The notes beneath the pieces were generated by a model. The model saw only the letters and a list, made by a program, of their open reading frames with translations, ran no database searches and had not been told where the DNA came from. A stretch of 64,000 nucleotides of DNA, taken from Corynebacterium confusum (lineage in GTDB: Bacteria; Actinomycetota; Actinomycetes; Mycobacteriales; Mycobacteriaceae). The stretch is taken from NCBI RefSeq assembly GCF_030408715.1, contig NZ_CP047202.1, forward strand, positions 1,452,294 through 1,516,293, in the 5' to 3' direction. Below are positions 1 through 8,027 of this stretch, one piece after another. Each line of letters opens with the position of its first letter. Position 1 is the first letter of the stretch. The position numbers and the translations under genes were made by a program.

Positions 1-52
1 AATTTGAAACCAGGCTCGGTTTCAGGACTTCCCAACGAGGTTGGGAAACCCG

Positions 53-127
53 TGGTGCGCGATACTGGGATTGAACCAGTGACCTCTTCCGTGTCAGGGA
101 AGCGCTCTCCCGCTGAGCTAATCGCGC
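53..127 (-). tRNA. tRNA-Val (GAC)
   Basis: Read on the minus strand this folds into a complete cloverleaf: 7-bp acceptor stem (GCGCGAT/ATCGCGC), D arm, anticodon stem CTTCC/GGAAG with loop CTGACAC (anticodon GAC), TTCAATC T-loop and an encoded 3' CCA. It is the last tRNA of a five-gene minus-strand cluster. Its 3' flank holds two successive small hairpins (TTCCCAAC/GTTGGGAA, then TGAAACC/GGTTTCA) that may act in 3' processing or termination. It differs at one tRNA base from the second GAC copy further upstream in the cluster. Confidence 0.95.
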
Positions 128-152
128 AGGCGTCGCCGGTGGCCACGCTAGC

Positions 153-226
153 TGGAGGTGGAAACGGGAATCGAACCCGTGTGCACGGTTTTGCAGACCG
201 TTGCCTCACCACTCGGCCATTCCACC
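153..226 (-). tRNA. tRNA-Cys (GCA)
   Basis: Minus-strand cloverleaf with acceptor stem GGTGGA/TCCACC, anticodon stem CGGT/ACCG around loop CTGCAAA (anticodon GCA), a TTCGATT T-loop and an encoded CCA end. It sits between a tRNA-Gly and a tRNA-Val in the same transcriptional direction, with spacers of a few tens of bases, so co-transcription and processing from one precursor is likely. Confidence 0.95.
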
Positions 227-270
227 GTGGCGTATGCCGCCTCACACAATTATACAAAGTGAAACTGTGT

Positions 271-346
271 TGGAGCGGATGACGAGACTCGAACTCGCGA
301 CCCTCACCTTGGCAAGGTGATGCGCTACCAACTGCGCTACATCCGC
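271..346 (-). tRNA. tRNA-Gly (GCC), copy 2
   Basis: Minus-strand cloverleaf: acceptor GCGGATG/CATCCGC, anticodon stem TCACC/GGTGA with loop TTGCCAA (anticodon GCC), T-loop TTCGAGT, encoded CCA. It is identical in every base to the other Gly(GCC) gene in the cluster, which points to recent duplication or gene conversion. Confidence 0.95.
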
Positions 347-399
347 AAATTTGAAACCAAGCCCGGTTTCAGGACTTCCCAACGAGGTTGGAAAACCCT

Positions 400-474
400 T
401 GGTGCGCGATACTGGGATTGAACCAGTGACCTCTTCCGTGTCAGGGAAGCGCTCTCCCACTGAGCTAATCGCGC
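400..474 (-). tRNA. tRNA-Val (GAC), copy 1
   Basis: Same cloverleaf and GAC anticodon as the terminal tRNA-Val; one base differs in the D-arm region. The downstream flank of about 50 bases is also nearly the same as that of the other copy, so the duplicated unit is larger than the tRNA. Confidence 0.95.
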
Positions 475-504
475 GGGACAAACACCTTCTATAAAAAGAA
501 AGTG

Positions 505-580
505 TGGAGCGGATGACGAGACTCGAACTCGCGACCCTCACCTTGGCAAGGTGATGCGCTACCAACTGCGCTACATCCGC
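505..580 (-). tRNA. tRNA-Gly (GCC), copy 1
   Basis: First gene of the minus-strand cluster in transcription order. The cloverleaf has anticodon GCC and an encoded CCA end, and is identical to the second Gly copy. A good promoter lies just upstream (right-hand side). Confidence 0.95.
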
Positions 581-626
581 ATGCACCGGTTCCAGCCGCA
601 GCTTTCTGTGCGGTGCGAGTAAAAAC

Positions 627-654
627 ATTATCCTGAACCGGTCCCGGTTTACAA
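627..654 (-). promoter_or_regulatory. Promoter of the tRNA cluster
   Basis: On the minus strand a TTGTAA -35 box and a GATAAT -10 box are separated by 16 bases. The -10 lies about 45 bases before the first tRNA-Gly. This is a close match to a housekeeping SigA promoter. I see no coding sequence between this site and the plus-strand tRNA-Val. Confidence 0.6.
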
Positions 655-829
655 ATCGCCCGCTCACAGGCCAGTTCTTAGGCCCATCGCGGCGGGGTGT
701 GGCGCAAGCTAAATGACACCGCTGTCATCCCCGCCCCCGGCATCCGGGCCGCCGCGGCTCCACCGGCACCGCCGTTTTGCTGGGGATTCGTCGGATCGCG
801 CGGCGCCGTGCTACATTTTAGCCCAGCAC

Positions 830-904
830 GGTCCCATGGCTCAGTGGAAGAGCGTTCCGTTCACACCGGAAAGGTCGCTGGTTCGATCCCAGCTGGGACC
901 ACCA
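830..904 (+). tRNA. tRNA-Val (CAC)
   Basis: Plus-strand cloverleaf: acceptor GGTCCCA/TGGGACC, D arm, anticodon stem TTCCG/CGGAA with loop TTCACAC (anticodon CAC), T-loop TTCGATC, encoded CCA. It is a separate transcription unit: a TACATT -10-like hexamer lies about 12 bases upstream and a strong terminator follows at once. Confidence 0.95.
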
Positions 905-911
905 CTTTTTA

Positions 912-945
912 AGCGCCTACCCGCATACGGGGAGGCGCTCTTTTT
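912..945 (+). terminator. Rho-independent terminator of tRNA-Val (CAC)
   Basis: A 7-bp stem AGCGCCT/AGGCGCT closes a 14-base loop and is followed by CTTTTT. It starts 7 bases after the CCA end of the tRNA. Confidence 0.85.
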
Positions 946-970
946 GTATCCGCACCTTAGGATGGTGGCC

Positions 971-1654
971 ATGGATATCAACGCTTTAGTAGGCCCCGAC
1001 CGCCCCGAAGTCCGTGCAGTCATGGTGGCCACGGTGACGGGGTCAGCATCGGCGGCCGGGACCTCCGAGTCCCTGGGCAACGACACCGACGCGCAGCTTC
1101 TGCAGGGCCTGCGCGAATGGGCCGAGGTCATCGTGGTGGGCGCGTCCACCGTGCGCGCCGAGGACTACGGGGGCGCGACCTCCCAGTCAGGGGATCCGGC
1201 GCCCATCGCGGTCGTCACCGGCAGTGCGGACATGGAACCGGACTCCCGCTTCTTCACCGACTTCACCACCGCCCCGCTACTGCTGGTACCGCACGTCGCC
1301 CTCGCCCAGGCCGAGGTACGCGAGCGCACCCGCCAGCTGGAGGCCCAAGGCGCGGAGGTTATCGACGCCGGGACCGCGAGCCCCACCGACCTCCTGGCCT
1401 GCCTGCGGGCCAGGGGCTACCGGCGCATCGTCTGCGAGGGCGGGCCCGGCCTTCTGTCTCAGTTCGTGGCCGCCGATTGCATCGACGCCTTCTACCTGAC
1501 CCTCGACCCCACCGTCACCTCGGCGGTGGAGACCCCCGTCGTCCGCGCCAACGATGCCACCGCCTCCCGCACCACCCACCTTACCCTGGACAATTGCGCC
1601 CCCGATGCCGACGGCACCGTGTTTCTGCGATACCGCCGCACGCCGAGCCCGTAA
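971..1654 (+). CDS. RibD C-terminal-like (pyrimidine reductase family) protein
   Basis: A 227-residue protein with the dihydrofolate-reductase fold of the RibD C-terminal reductase. Visible signatures are VIVVGASTVRAEDYGG in the first third (NADPH-binding strand and turn) and CEGGPGLLSQ near residue 160, the typical glycine-rich motif of the family. It lacks the RibD deaminase domain, so a role in riboflavin synthesis is not assured; stand-alone actinobacterial members are annotated only as pyrimidine reductase family. I chose the ATG with TTAGG nine bases upstream; an ATG three codons earlier has no room for a ribosome site. The gene lies next to aftC in the same order as in mycobacteria. 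Confidence 0.8.
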   Translation: MDINALVGPDRPEVRAVMVATVTGSASAAGTSESLGNDTDAQLLQGLREWAEVIVVGASTVRAEDYGGATSQSGDPAPIAVVTGSADMEPDSRFFTDFTTAPLLLVPHVALAQAEVRERTRQLEAQGAEVIDAGTASPTDLLACLRARGYRRIVCEGGPGLLSQFVAADCIDAFYLTLDPTVTSAVETPVVRANDATASRTTHLTLDNCAPDADGTVFLRYRRTPSP

Positions 1655-1665
1655 ACTGGCTGGCC

Positions 1666-2937
1666 GTGAGTACCAGTTTCCTGTCTTCCGCGTGGACTGC
1701 CCGCGCCGCGCTCGCCCCCGGCCGCCCCATCCCGCTGCCCGCCGGCCTAAACCTGGCCGCCTGGCCGCTAGCCATCCTGTTGGTGTTCAACACTGTGCTC
1801 GTCCGCGCCTTCAACGGCGCGCCCACCGATGACTTCAGCACGGTCTACTACGCCGTGCGCCGCGCCCTGGACGGCCAAGCCGTCTACGAGCAGGCCTATC
1901 ACCACGTCGACCCGCTCTACCTCTACAACCCCGGCGCCACGCTACTGCTCTACCCTCTGGGCCTGGTGGAAAACTTCAGCCTGGCCCGCGGGCTGTTCAT
2001 CCTGGTCAACGCCGCGGCGATTATCGCCGCGCTGGCGATTCTGACCCGCCTGGTGGGCCACCGCCTGTCCAGCCCGCTGTGGCCGGCGAGCATCGCCCTG
2101 GCCTTTGTCACCGAGTCCGTTATCAACACACTGACCTTCGCCAATATCAACGGCCTGCTGTTGCTGGCACTCAGCGGTTTCCTGGCGCTGGGCCTGCGCG
2201 GGTGGGCCGGCCGCGGGGGCCGGGGCGCGGGTTCCAGCCTGTGGGCGGGCATCGTGCTGGGCCTGGCCATTACGGTCAAGCCGCAGTTCGCCCCGCTGCT
2301 GGTGCTGCCGCTAGTCAAGGCTCGCTGGTCCACCGTGGCCGCCGGCCTGGCGGTACCGATGGGGCTCAACGCCCTGGCCTGGCCCGTCATCCCGGACGCC
2401 GGGGACTACCTGCGCCGGCTGGTGCCCTACCTGGGCACCACCCGCGACTACGCCAACTCTTCCTGGGACGGCCTGCGCGCCTATTTCGACCTGCCCGGCT
2501 GGGCCTACTACCCCGTCTGGGTCCTGGCGGCGGTCCTCGTGGCCGTCGCCGTCGTGCTGCTTTTGCGCTGGCGCAACACCGACCCGGCCCTGTGGGCGCT
2601 GACGACCACCGGCGTGCTGTTGGTCGGTATCTTCTTCCTGTCTTCGCTGGGCCAGCAGTACTACTCGATGTGGCTGTTCCCGCTGATGTTTACCGCGGTG
2701 CTGCCGCGCAGCGTTTTTCATTCATGGCTCGCCTGGGCCGCCGCGGCCTGCTTCCTACTGCCGGTGACATGGACGTCCACCCACTGGCCGGACGCGGGGC
2801 GCTGGGCGAATTTCTTCCTGGGCACCGCCGGGTGGTTCCTGCTCATCGTGGCGTGCGCGGCCAGCGTGACCGGCTGGTACCTAGGCCAGCGCCGCGGCGC
2901 CGGTTACACTGGGCGGCATGACCGACCAGCCCACTGA
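1666..2937 (+). CDS. aftC: GT87 polyprenyl-phosphate arabinosyltransferase, probable AftC
   Basis: A 423-residue polytopic membrane protein with about ten hydrophobic segments. The first extracytoplasmic loop has the GT87 (DUF2029) hallmark with paired acidic residues (PTDDFSTVYYAVR) followed by VDPLYLYNPGATLL. AftC uses decaprenylphosphoryl-arabinose to add alpha-1,3 branches to cell-wall arabinan at the outer face of the membrane. Assignment to AftC rather than another GT87 mannosyltransferase rests on the loop motif and on its place next to msrB and hemQ, as in M. tuberculosis. The GTG start has a TAAACT -10 hexamer eight bases upstream that overlaps the stop codon of the preceding gene, so the mRNA is probably leaderless. 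Confidence 0.78.
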   Translation: MSTSFLSSAWTARAALAPGRPIPLPAGLNLAAWPLAILLVFNTVLVRAFNGAPTDDFSTVYYAVRRALDGQAVYEQAYHHVDPLYLYNPGATLLLYPLGLVENFSLARGLFILVNAAAIIAALAILTRLVGHRLSSPLWPASIALAFVTESVINTLTFANINGLLLLALSGFLALGLRGWAGRGGRGAGSSLWAGIVLGLAITVKPQFAPLLVLPLVKARWSTVAAGLAVPMGLNALAWPVIPDAGDYLRRLVPYLGTTRDYANSSWDGLRAYFDLPGWAYYPVWVLAAVLVAVAVVLLLRWRNTDPALWALTTTGVLLVGIFFLSSLGQQYYSMWLFPLMFTAVLPRSVFHSWLAWAAAACFLLPVTWTSTHWPDAGRWANFFLGTAGWFLLIVACAASVTGWYLGQRRGAGYTGRHDRPAH

Positions 2938-3337
2938 TTTCAAGCTCATCGCCGACGCCGACTGGAAAAAGCGCTTAAGCGACGAGGAATACTACGTCCT
3001 GCGCCAGGGCGGGACCGAGCCGCCGCACGTCGGCAAGTACACCGACACCACCACCGAGGGCGTGTACTCCTGCCGCGCCTGCGGCGCCGAGCTTTTCCGC
3101 TCCAACGAGAAATTCGCCTCCCACTGCGGGTGGCCGTCCTTCTACTCCCCCAAGGACGTCGACACAGTCATCGAGCGCGAGGACCGCTCGCTCGGCATGG
3201 TGCGCACCGAGGTACTGTGCGCCAACTGCCACTCGCACCTCGGCCACGTCTTCGCCGGCGAAGGCTACGACACCCCCACCGACCTGCGTTACTGCATTAA
3301 CTCCATCTGCCTGGACCTCGACGAGCGCGAGGTCTAG
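2918..3337 (+). CDS. msrB: Peptide-methionine (R)-S-oxide reductase MsrB
   Basis: A 139-residue stand-alone MsrB that reduces R-methionine sulfoxide in proteins with thioredoxin as electron donor. Zinc is bound by two CxxC pairs (C52/C55 and C101/C104). The catalytic cysteine is C126 in RYCINS, and C70 in HCGWPSF is at the usual resolving position. The start overlaps the 3' end of aftC by 20 bases; a TACACT -10 hexamer seven bases upstream of the ATG suggests its own leaderless transcript. It converges on hemQ with only 7 bases between stop codons. Confidence 0.95.
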   Translation: MTDQPTDFKLIADADWKKRLSDEEYYVLRQGGTEPPHVGKYTDTTTEGVYSCRACGAELFRSNEKFASHCGWPSFYSPKDVDTVIEREDRSLGMVRTEVLCANCHSHLGHVFAGEGYDTPTDLRYCINSICLDLDEREV

Positions 3338-3344
3338 CCGCTCC

Positions 3345-4046
3345 TTAGGGCAGGACCTTGATGAGTTCTGCCACGTCAGACACCCGGCGCCCGGTGTGGA
3401 ACGGGATTTCCTCGCGCACGTGGTTGCGGGCCTCCGTGTAGCGCATGACGTACATCAGGTCGACGATCCGGTCGAGGCTCGGGGCCTCGAAGGCCAGGAT
3501 CCACTCGTAGTCGCCCAGCGCGAAGGCCGGGACCGTGTTGGCGCGCACGTCGGCGTAGTCGTGCGCCGCCATGCCGTGCTCGACCAGGATCTTACGGCGC
3601 TTTTCCTCATCCATGATGTACCAGTCGTAGGAGCGCACGAACGGGTAGACGGCGATCCAGTCGCCCGGCTCCTCGCCCATGATGAACGACGGCAGGTGCG
3701 ACTTGTTGAACTCCGCCGGGCGGTGCAGGGCGTTTCCCACCCAGGTCACGTCGGTGACCTGGCCGAGGACCGTGATGCGGCGGAAGTCCGCGAAGGCGCG
3801 CTGCAGGTCCTCGAATTCTTCGGCGTGCCACCAGATCATGAAGTCGGCGCTATCGCGCATGCCGGACAGGTCGTAGATACCGCGGACGGTGACCTTGCCT
3901 TCCTCCGCCAGGCGGGCGAAGAAGTCCTGGGCCTGGGCGATGATGTCGTCTCGCTCGGTGCCCAAGGCCCCCGGGATGGCGCGGAACACCGCGTGCTGGG
4001 AGTACTGCTGGACTTCGTTGAGCTTCTTAAAATCGAGCTTCGCCAT
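3345..4046 (-). CDS. hemQ: Coproheme decarboxylase HemQ (chlorite dismutase family)
   Basis: A 233-residue protein of the chlorite-dismutase superfamily that in Gram-positive bacteria turns coproheme into protoheme, the last step of the coproporphyrin-dependent haem pathway. Visible family features are the [19 protein letters not shown] strand, the WYIMDEEKR segment that contacts the propionates, and the [11 protein letters not shown] stretch with the proximal haem histidine. The ATG used here has AAGGGG seven bases upstream; a TTG two codons earlier is possible but poorly placed. No other haem genes lie in the window. The upstream region shared with the DUF3000 gene carries an inverted repeat. 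Confidence 0.9.
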   Translation of the reverse strand: MAKLDFKKLNEVQQYSQHAVFRAIPGALGTERDDIIAQAQDFFARLAEEGKVTVRGIYDLSGMRDSADFMIWWHAEEFEDLQRAFADFRRITVLGQVTDVTWVGNALHRPAEFNKSHLPSFIMGEEPGDWIAVYPFVRSYDWYIMDEEKRRKILVEHGMAAHDYADVRANTVPAFALGDYEWILAFEAPSLDRIVDLMYVMRYTEARNHVREEIPFHTGRRVSDVAELIKVLP

Positions 4047-4098
4047 GGACAATCCCCTTTCAAAGGACGTTCGAGTCTGACTTAGACATGACCCCTCC

Positions 4099-4122
4099 AG
4101 TATCCATCATTAGTTGGATACT
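4099..4122. promoter_or_regulatory. Inverted repeat between hemQ and the DUF3000 gene
   Basis: AGTATCC and GGATACT form a perfect 7-bp inverted repeat with a 10-base spacer (17-bp centre spacing), overlapped by a second, AGTTGG/CCAACT. It is placed in the 141-bp divergent promoter region, as expected for an operator. I do not recognise the cognate regulator. Confidence 0.35.
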
Positions 4123-4187
4123 TGGCCAACTGGGGGCACGGCGCGCCTCCCACCAGTGGCGCCGGGGAAAATATAGCTTGATTCATT

Positions 4188-4832
4188 GTGAGCATTTCCG
4201 AGACTTCCCAGCCGCACAGCGCCTCCCCTGCCGCTAACGATGCCCCCGCCGACGGCGAGGCCACCACGCCGGTCACCTTCAACCGTGCCGTGGAGTCCAT
4301 GCATCAGGCTCGTTTGCGCCCCGAGATTTCCTTAGGATCCATCCGCCCGCCGCAGCGCCTGGCCCCATATAGCCACGCCATCGGGCTCGAGGTCGACCGC
4401 GGCGCGGACGATGCCGACTCCATCCCCACCGACAGCAGCGGCGACGCCTTCGGCCGCCTGATCCTCCTCCACGATCCGGGCGCCGAAGAGGCCTGGGACG
4501 GACCCATGCGCCTGGTCGCCTATATCCAGGCCGATATGGACCCGGACGTCGCCGGTGATCCCCTCCTGCCGGACGTGGCCTGGGAGTGGCTGACCGAGGG
4601 CATGGCCCACAGCGATGCCCGCCACACTAATTTGGGTGGCACCGTCACCTCGACCGCCTCGGTGCGCTACGGCGAAATCGGTGGCCCGCCGCGCGCCTAC
4701 CAGCTCGAGATGCGCGCCTCCTGGACCGCAGAAGACCTGGAACTGGGCCCGCACGTGGAGGCCTTTGCCGCCGTGCTGGCGAACGTGGCCGGCCTTCCGC
4801 CGGAGGGCGTGACCCAGTTGGGGCGCGGATAA
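4188..4832 (+). CDS. DUF3000 domain protein
   Basis: A 214-residue soluble protein of a family restricted to actinobacteria. A 30-residue Ala/Pro/Thr-rich N-terminus precedes the conserved body (FNRAVESMHQARLRPEISLGSIRPP, then LILLHDP and VAWEWLTEGMA). Function is unknown. The GTG start has a TATAGC hexamer ten bases upstream and no ribosome-binding site, consistent with a leaderless or nearly leaderless mRNA. The conserved neighbour is the RNase D gene downstream, as in mycobacteria (Rv2680-Rv2681). Confidence 0.8.
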   Translation: MSISETSQPHSASPAANDAPADGEATTPVTFNRAVESMHQARLRPEISLGSIRPPQRLAPYSHAIGLEVDRGADDADSIPTDSSGDAFGRLILLHDPGAEEAWDGPMRLVAYIQADMDPDVAGDPLLPDVAWEWLTEGMAHSDARHTNLGGTVTSTASVRYGEIGGPPRAYQLEMRASWTAEDLELGPHVEAFAAVLANVAGLPPEGVTQLGRG

Positions 4833-4859
4833 GCCAGCGCGCAGGTAGCCTGGCATAGC

Positions 4860-6065
4860 ATGAGCGAGCTTAGACGAGTACCGGCGCAGGGCATCCCGCC
4901 GGTCGCCAGCACCCCGCAGGAGATCGCCGCAGCCGCCACCCGGCTGTTAGGCGGTACCGGGCCGCTGGCCGTCGACACGGAGCGCGCCGGCGCCTACCGC
5001 TACAACGACCGCGCCTTCCTCCTCCAGCTGCACCGCGCCGGGGCCGGCACCGTGCTCATCGACCCCGAGGGCAACGCCGAGGCCGTTAGGGACCACATCG
5101 GGGGCGCCATAAACGCAGAGCCCTGGGTGCTGCACGCCGCCAAGACGGATCTTCCCTGCCTGGCCTGGCTGGGGCTCAAGCCCGGCTCGCTGTTTGATAC
5201 CGAGGTCGCCGCCCGCATGGCCGGTTTCGAGCACCCCAACTTGGGCCACATGGTCGACGAGATTCTGGGCATCGAGCTGGAAAAAGCCCACGGCTATGTA
5301 GACTGGTCCACCCGGCCGCTGCCGCAGGACTGGCTGGCCTATGCCGCCCTCGACGTCGAATTCCTCCTCCCCCTGGCCGAGACCCTCAAGGACGTGCTGG
5401 CCGAGGAGGAGAAGCTGGACTGGGCGCTGCAGGAATTCGACGCGCTTATCGCCGAGCACGCCGCGACCACCGCCCCAGAGCCCGGCTCTTGGCGCGAGCT
5501 CAAGGGCCTGAGCACCCTGCGGCGCGGCGAGCAGCTGGCCGTGGCCAAGGCGCTGTGGATTAAGCGCGACGCGTTAAGCGCGCACCGCGACATCGCCCCG
5601 CCGCGCGTGCTGGGCAACAAGGTGCTCATCGATGTCGCGCGCACGCTACCGAATTCACCCGCCGAGCTGGCCCGCGTCAAGGGCTTTCCCCGCAAGCGGA
5701 AATCAGCCACGCAGCTGTGGTGGGACGTCGTCGAGCGCGCCCGCGACCTGCCGGCCAGCGACTGGCCGCGCCCCCAGCGCACCCGCCGCGAAGTCCCCGG
5801 GAAGGCCGCCTGGCCGGCCGAGCTCTGGGAGCTCTACCAGGCCGCCCGCCAGGACTTCACCGACCTGGGCCACGACCTAGCCGTCGATGACTCCCTGCTC
5901 ATTAAGCCCGCCACCCTGCGGGCCGCGATCTGGGCCGCGCTCGGCCCCAAGGCACACCTCACCGACACCGCCGACCTGGTGGACTTCCTGATTGCCAACG
6001 GGGTGCGCCCGTGGCAGCTGGAGTGGGCCGTGCCGATTATCGCGCGGCGCATCACCAGCTTCTAG
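4860..6065 (+). CDS. rnd: Ribonuclease D-like 3'-5' exonuclease with HRDC domain
   Basis: A 401-residue protein with a DEDD-type 3'-5' exonuclease domain followed by an HRDC domain. The exonuclease motifs are AVDTERAG (first Asp and Glu), [10 protein letters not shown] (second Asp) and [13 protein letters not shown] (the Tyr/Asp motif). HRDC runs from about residue 200 to 285. It is expected to trim 3' ends of tRNA precursors and other stable RNAs. A TAGCCT hexamer eight bases before the ATG suggests a leaderless message. Its stop overlaps that of dxs by four bases, tail to tail. Confidence 0.88.
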   Translation: MSELRRVPAQGIPPVASTPQEIAAAATRLLGGTGPLAVDTERAGAYRYNDRAFLLQLHRAGAGTVLIDPEGNAEAVRDHIGGAINAEPWVLHAAKTDLPCLAWLGLKPGSLFDTEVAARMAGFEHPNLGHMVDEILGIELEKAHGYVDWSTRPLPQDWLAYAALDVEFLLPLAETLKDVLAEEEKLDWALQEFDALIAEHAATTAPEPGSWRELKGLSTLRRGEQLAVAKALWIKRDALSAHRDIAPPRVLGNKVLIDVARTLPNSPAELARVKGFPRKRKSATQLWWDVVERARDLPASDWPRPQRTRREVPGKAAWPAELWELYQAARQDFTDLGHDLAVDDSLLIKPATLRAAIWAALGPKAHLTDTADLVDFLIANGVRPWQLEWAVPIIARRITSF

Positions 6066-7969
6066 CGGAGCCACTCCCTAATGGACTCGGCGATGCCCTC
6101 CGGCGCCAGCCCGACGTCCTCCAGCAGCTGCCCGCGGGAGGCGTGCAGCGGGAAGTAGTTCGGGAACGCGAGGCGGCGCAGCGGGGTGTCCACCTGGGCA
6201 TCGCTCAGCTTTTCGGCCACCAGGGAGCCGATGCCGCCGCGCTTGATGCCGTCTTCCACCGTGACCACCAGACCGTAGTCCGCGGCCAAGCGCACCACAG
6301 ACTCCGGCACGGGCGCGACCCAGCGCGGGTCGATGACCGTCACGCCGACGCCCTGCTCGGCCAGCAACTTAGCCGCCGCGATACTGCGCGCCGACATCGC
6401 GCCCACCGAGAGGATGAGCACGTCGCGGCGTGCCTCGGCATCGCTGGCCGCGGCGCCGGAGGACGAGCCGACGTTGGTGTAGATGACGTCCGTGCCGTCG
6501 GCGAGCGTGTCGACGGCGTCCATGTCGTCGAGCAGGTTGCCCTTCGGGAAGCGCACCACGCTGGGCCCGTCGGAAATGTCCAGGGACTCGTTGAACAGCT
6601 CGCGCAGGCGTTTGCCATCGCGCGGGGCAGCCACGCGCATGCCCGGGACAATGCTGGTCAAGGCCATATCCCAAACGCCGTTGTGGCTGGCGCCGTCCGA
6701 GCCGGTCACGCCCGCGCGATCCAGCACCACGGTCACCGGCAGCCCCAGCAGAGCGATGTCCATAAGCAGCTGGTCGAAGCCGCGGTTCAGGAACGTCGAG
6801 TAGACCGCGACCACCGGGTGCAGCCCGCCCAGGGCAAGCCCGGAGGCCGAGGCCATCGCGTGCGCCTCGGCGATGCCGACGTCGTAGAAGCGGTCCGGGA
6901 ACCGCTCCGCGAAAGGCATCAGGCCGGTCGGTCCGGCCATCGCCGCGGTGATGGCCACGATGTCGTCGCGGCGCTCGGCGGCCTTGATGAGCTCCTCGGA
7001 AAAGGCCGCGGTCCACCCGGGCTGGCTCTTGCCCTTCGGCACGCCGGTGACCGGGTCGATAGCGCCGGTCGAGTGCATCTGGTCCTTGGGCTCGTTAACC
7101 GCCGGGGCAAAACCGTGGCCCTTCTCGGTGACCACGTGGACGATGATGGGGCCCTCGAAGTCGCGGGCGTAGCGGAACGCGTGGTTGAGCGCCTCGAGGT
7201 CGTGGCCGTTGATGGGGCCGATGTATTTCATGCCTAGCTCGGGAAACATCTCCGTGGGCAAGACCGAGGACTTGACGCCCTCCTTGAAGGCGTGGAGGGC
7301 ATCGAAGGCGCGCTCGCCGACCCAGCCCATCGACTTGAGTGTCCTCTTGCCGTGGGCCATCAGCTCGTCGTAGCCGTGCTGGGAGCGGATACGCCCCAGG
7401 TTCTCCGAAAGGCCACCGATGGTCGGCGCGTAGCTGCGCCCGTTGTCGTTGACCACGATAACGGCGTTTCGGTCCTTGTCCGCCGAGATATTGTTGAGCG
7501 CCTCCCAGCACATGCCGCCGGTCAGGGCGCCGTCGCCCACGATGGCGATGGCGTTGCGGTGCGGCTCGCCCGCCAGGCGGAAGGCCTTGGACAGCCCGTC
7601 GACCACGGAGATCGACGCCGAAGCGTGCGAGGACTCCGTCCAATCGTGCTCGGACTCCGCCCGCCGCGTGTAGCCGGACAGCCCGCCTTTTTGCCGCAGG
7701 CTGTCGAAGTCGCCGGCGCGGCCGGTGAGCATCTTGTGCACATAAGACTGGTGCGAGGTATCAAAGACCATCGCGTCCTGCGGCGAGTTGAACGTGTAGT
7801 GCAAAGCGATGCTCAGCTCCACCACGCCCAGGTTCGGTCCTAGGTGGCCGCCGGTGACGGAGACCTTCTCAATGAGCAGCTGGCGGATCTCCGCAGCAAG
7901 CTGTTCCAGCTCATCTCCATCGAGCTTTTTGAGATCCTTCGGCGAGTCAATCGAATCAATGATTCTCAT
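6062..7969 (-). CDS. dxs: 1-deoxy-D-xylulose-5-phosphate synthase
   Basis: A 635-residue transketolase-like enzyme that condenses pyruvate and glyceraldehyde-3-phosphate, the first step of the MEP isoprenoid pathway. The thiamine diphosphate motif runs from [14 protein letters not shown] to a VNDN end in the first domain. [14 protein letters not shown] holds a catalytic histidine, and the pyrimidine-binding domain has [11 protein letters not shown] with the catalytic glutamate. Length matches the family. The product feeds menaquinone and the decaprenyl phosphate that AftC needs. The RNase D gene converges on it. Confidence 0.97.
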   Translation of the reverse strand: MRIIDSIDSPKDLKKLDGDELEQLAAEIRQLLIEKVSVTGGHLGPNLGVVELSIALHYTFNSPQDAMVFDTSHQSYVHKMLTGRAGDFDSLRQKGGLSGYTRRAESEHDWTESSHASASISVVDGLSKAFRLAGEPHRNAIAIVGDGALTGGMCWEALNNISADKDRNAVIVVNDNGRSYAPTIGGLSENLGRIRSQHGYDELMAHGKRTLKSMGWVGERAFDALHAFKEGVKSSVLPTEMFPELGMKYIGPINGHDLEALNHAFRYARDFEGPIIVHVVTEKGHGFAPAVNEPKDQMHSTGAIDPVTGVPKGKSQPGWTAAFSEELIKAAERRDDIVAITAAMAGPTGLMPFAERFPDRFYDVGIAEAHAMASASGLALGGLHPVVAVYSTFLNRGFDQLLMDIALLGLPVTVVLDRAGVTGSDGASHNGVWDMALTSIVPGMRVAAPRDGKRLRELFNESLDISDGPSVVRFPKGNLLDDMDAVDTLADGTDVIYTNVGSSSGAAASDAEARRDVLILSVGAMSARSIAAAKLLAEQGVGVTVIDPRWVAPVPESVVRLAADYGLVVTVEDGIKRGGIGSLVAEKLSDAQVDTPLRRLAFPNYFPLHASRGQLLEDVGLAPEGIAESIREWLR

Positions 7970-8027
7970 GGAGTGCTCAACTACTCCTTTGCTTAAAATC
8001 GCAGCGGTACCCCGCTTGTCTTATGTT

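Larger units (their letters stand above)
1..474. repeat. 127-bp direct duplication carrying tRNA-Val and its 3' flank
   Basis: Bases 1-127 and 348-474 are near-identical direct copies that differ at only a handful of positions. Each contains tRNA-Val(GAC) plus about 50 bases of 3' flank with the same paired hairpins. Each copy is also preceded (on the minus strand) by a tRNA-Gly; in the 1-127 copy a tRNA-Cys lies between the Gly and Val genes. The first copy touches the window edge, so the true repeat may be longer. Confidence 0.9.

Noticed and set aside
1..580. Regularly repeated sequence that could suggest a CRISPR array
   Set aside because: The repeats are tRNA genes with intact cloverleaves and CCA ends; unit lengths and spacing are not those of CRISPR.
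1117..1665. A 183-codon N-terminal extension of aftC
   Set aside because: It overlaps the RibD-like gene in another frame, is Arg-rich, and the GTG at 1666 has a good -10 box just upstream and begins the membrane protein proper.
6011..7237. A 408-codon plus-strand open frame opposite dxs
   Set aside because: It is antisense to a complete, motif-bearing dxs gene. Its product is Arg/His/Gly-rich, as expected for a high-GC shadow frame, and it has no plausible start context.
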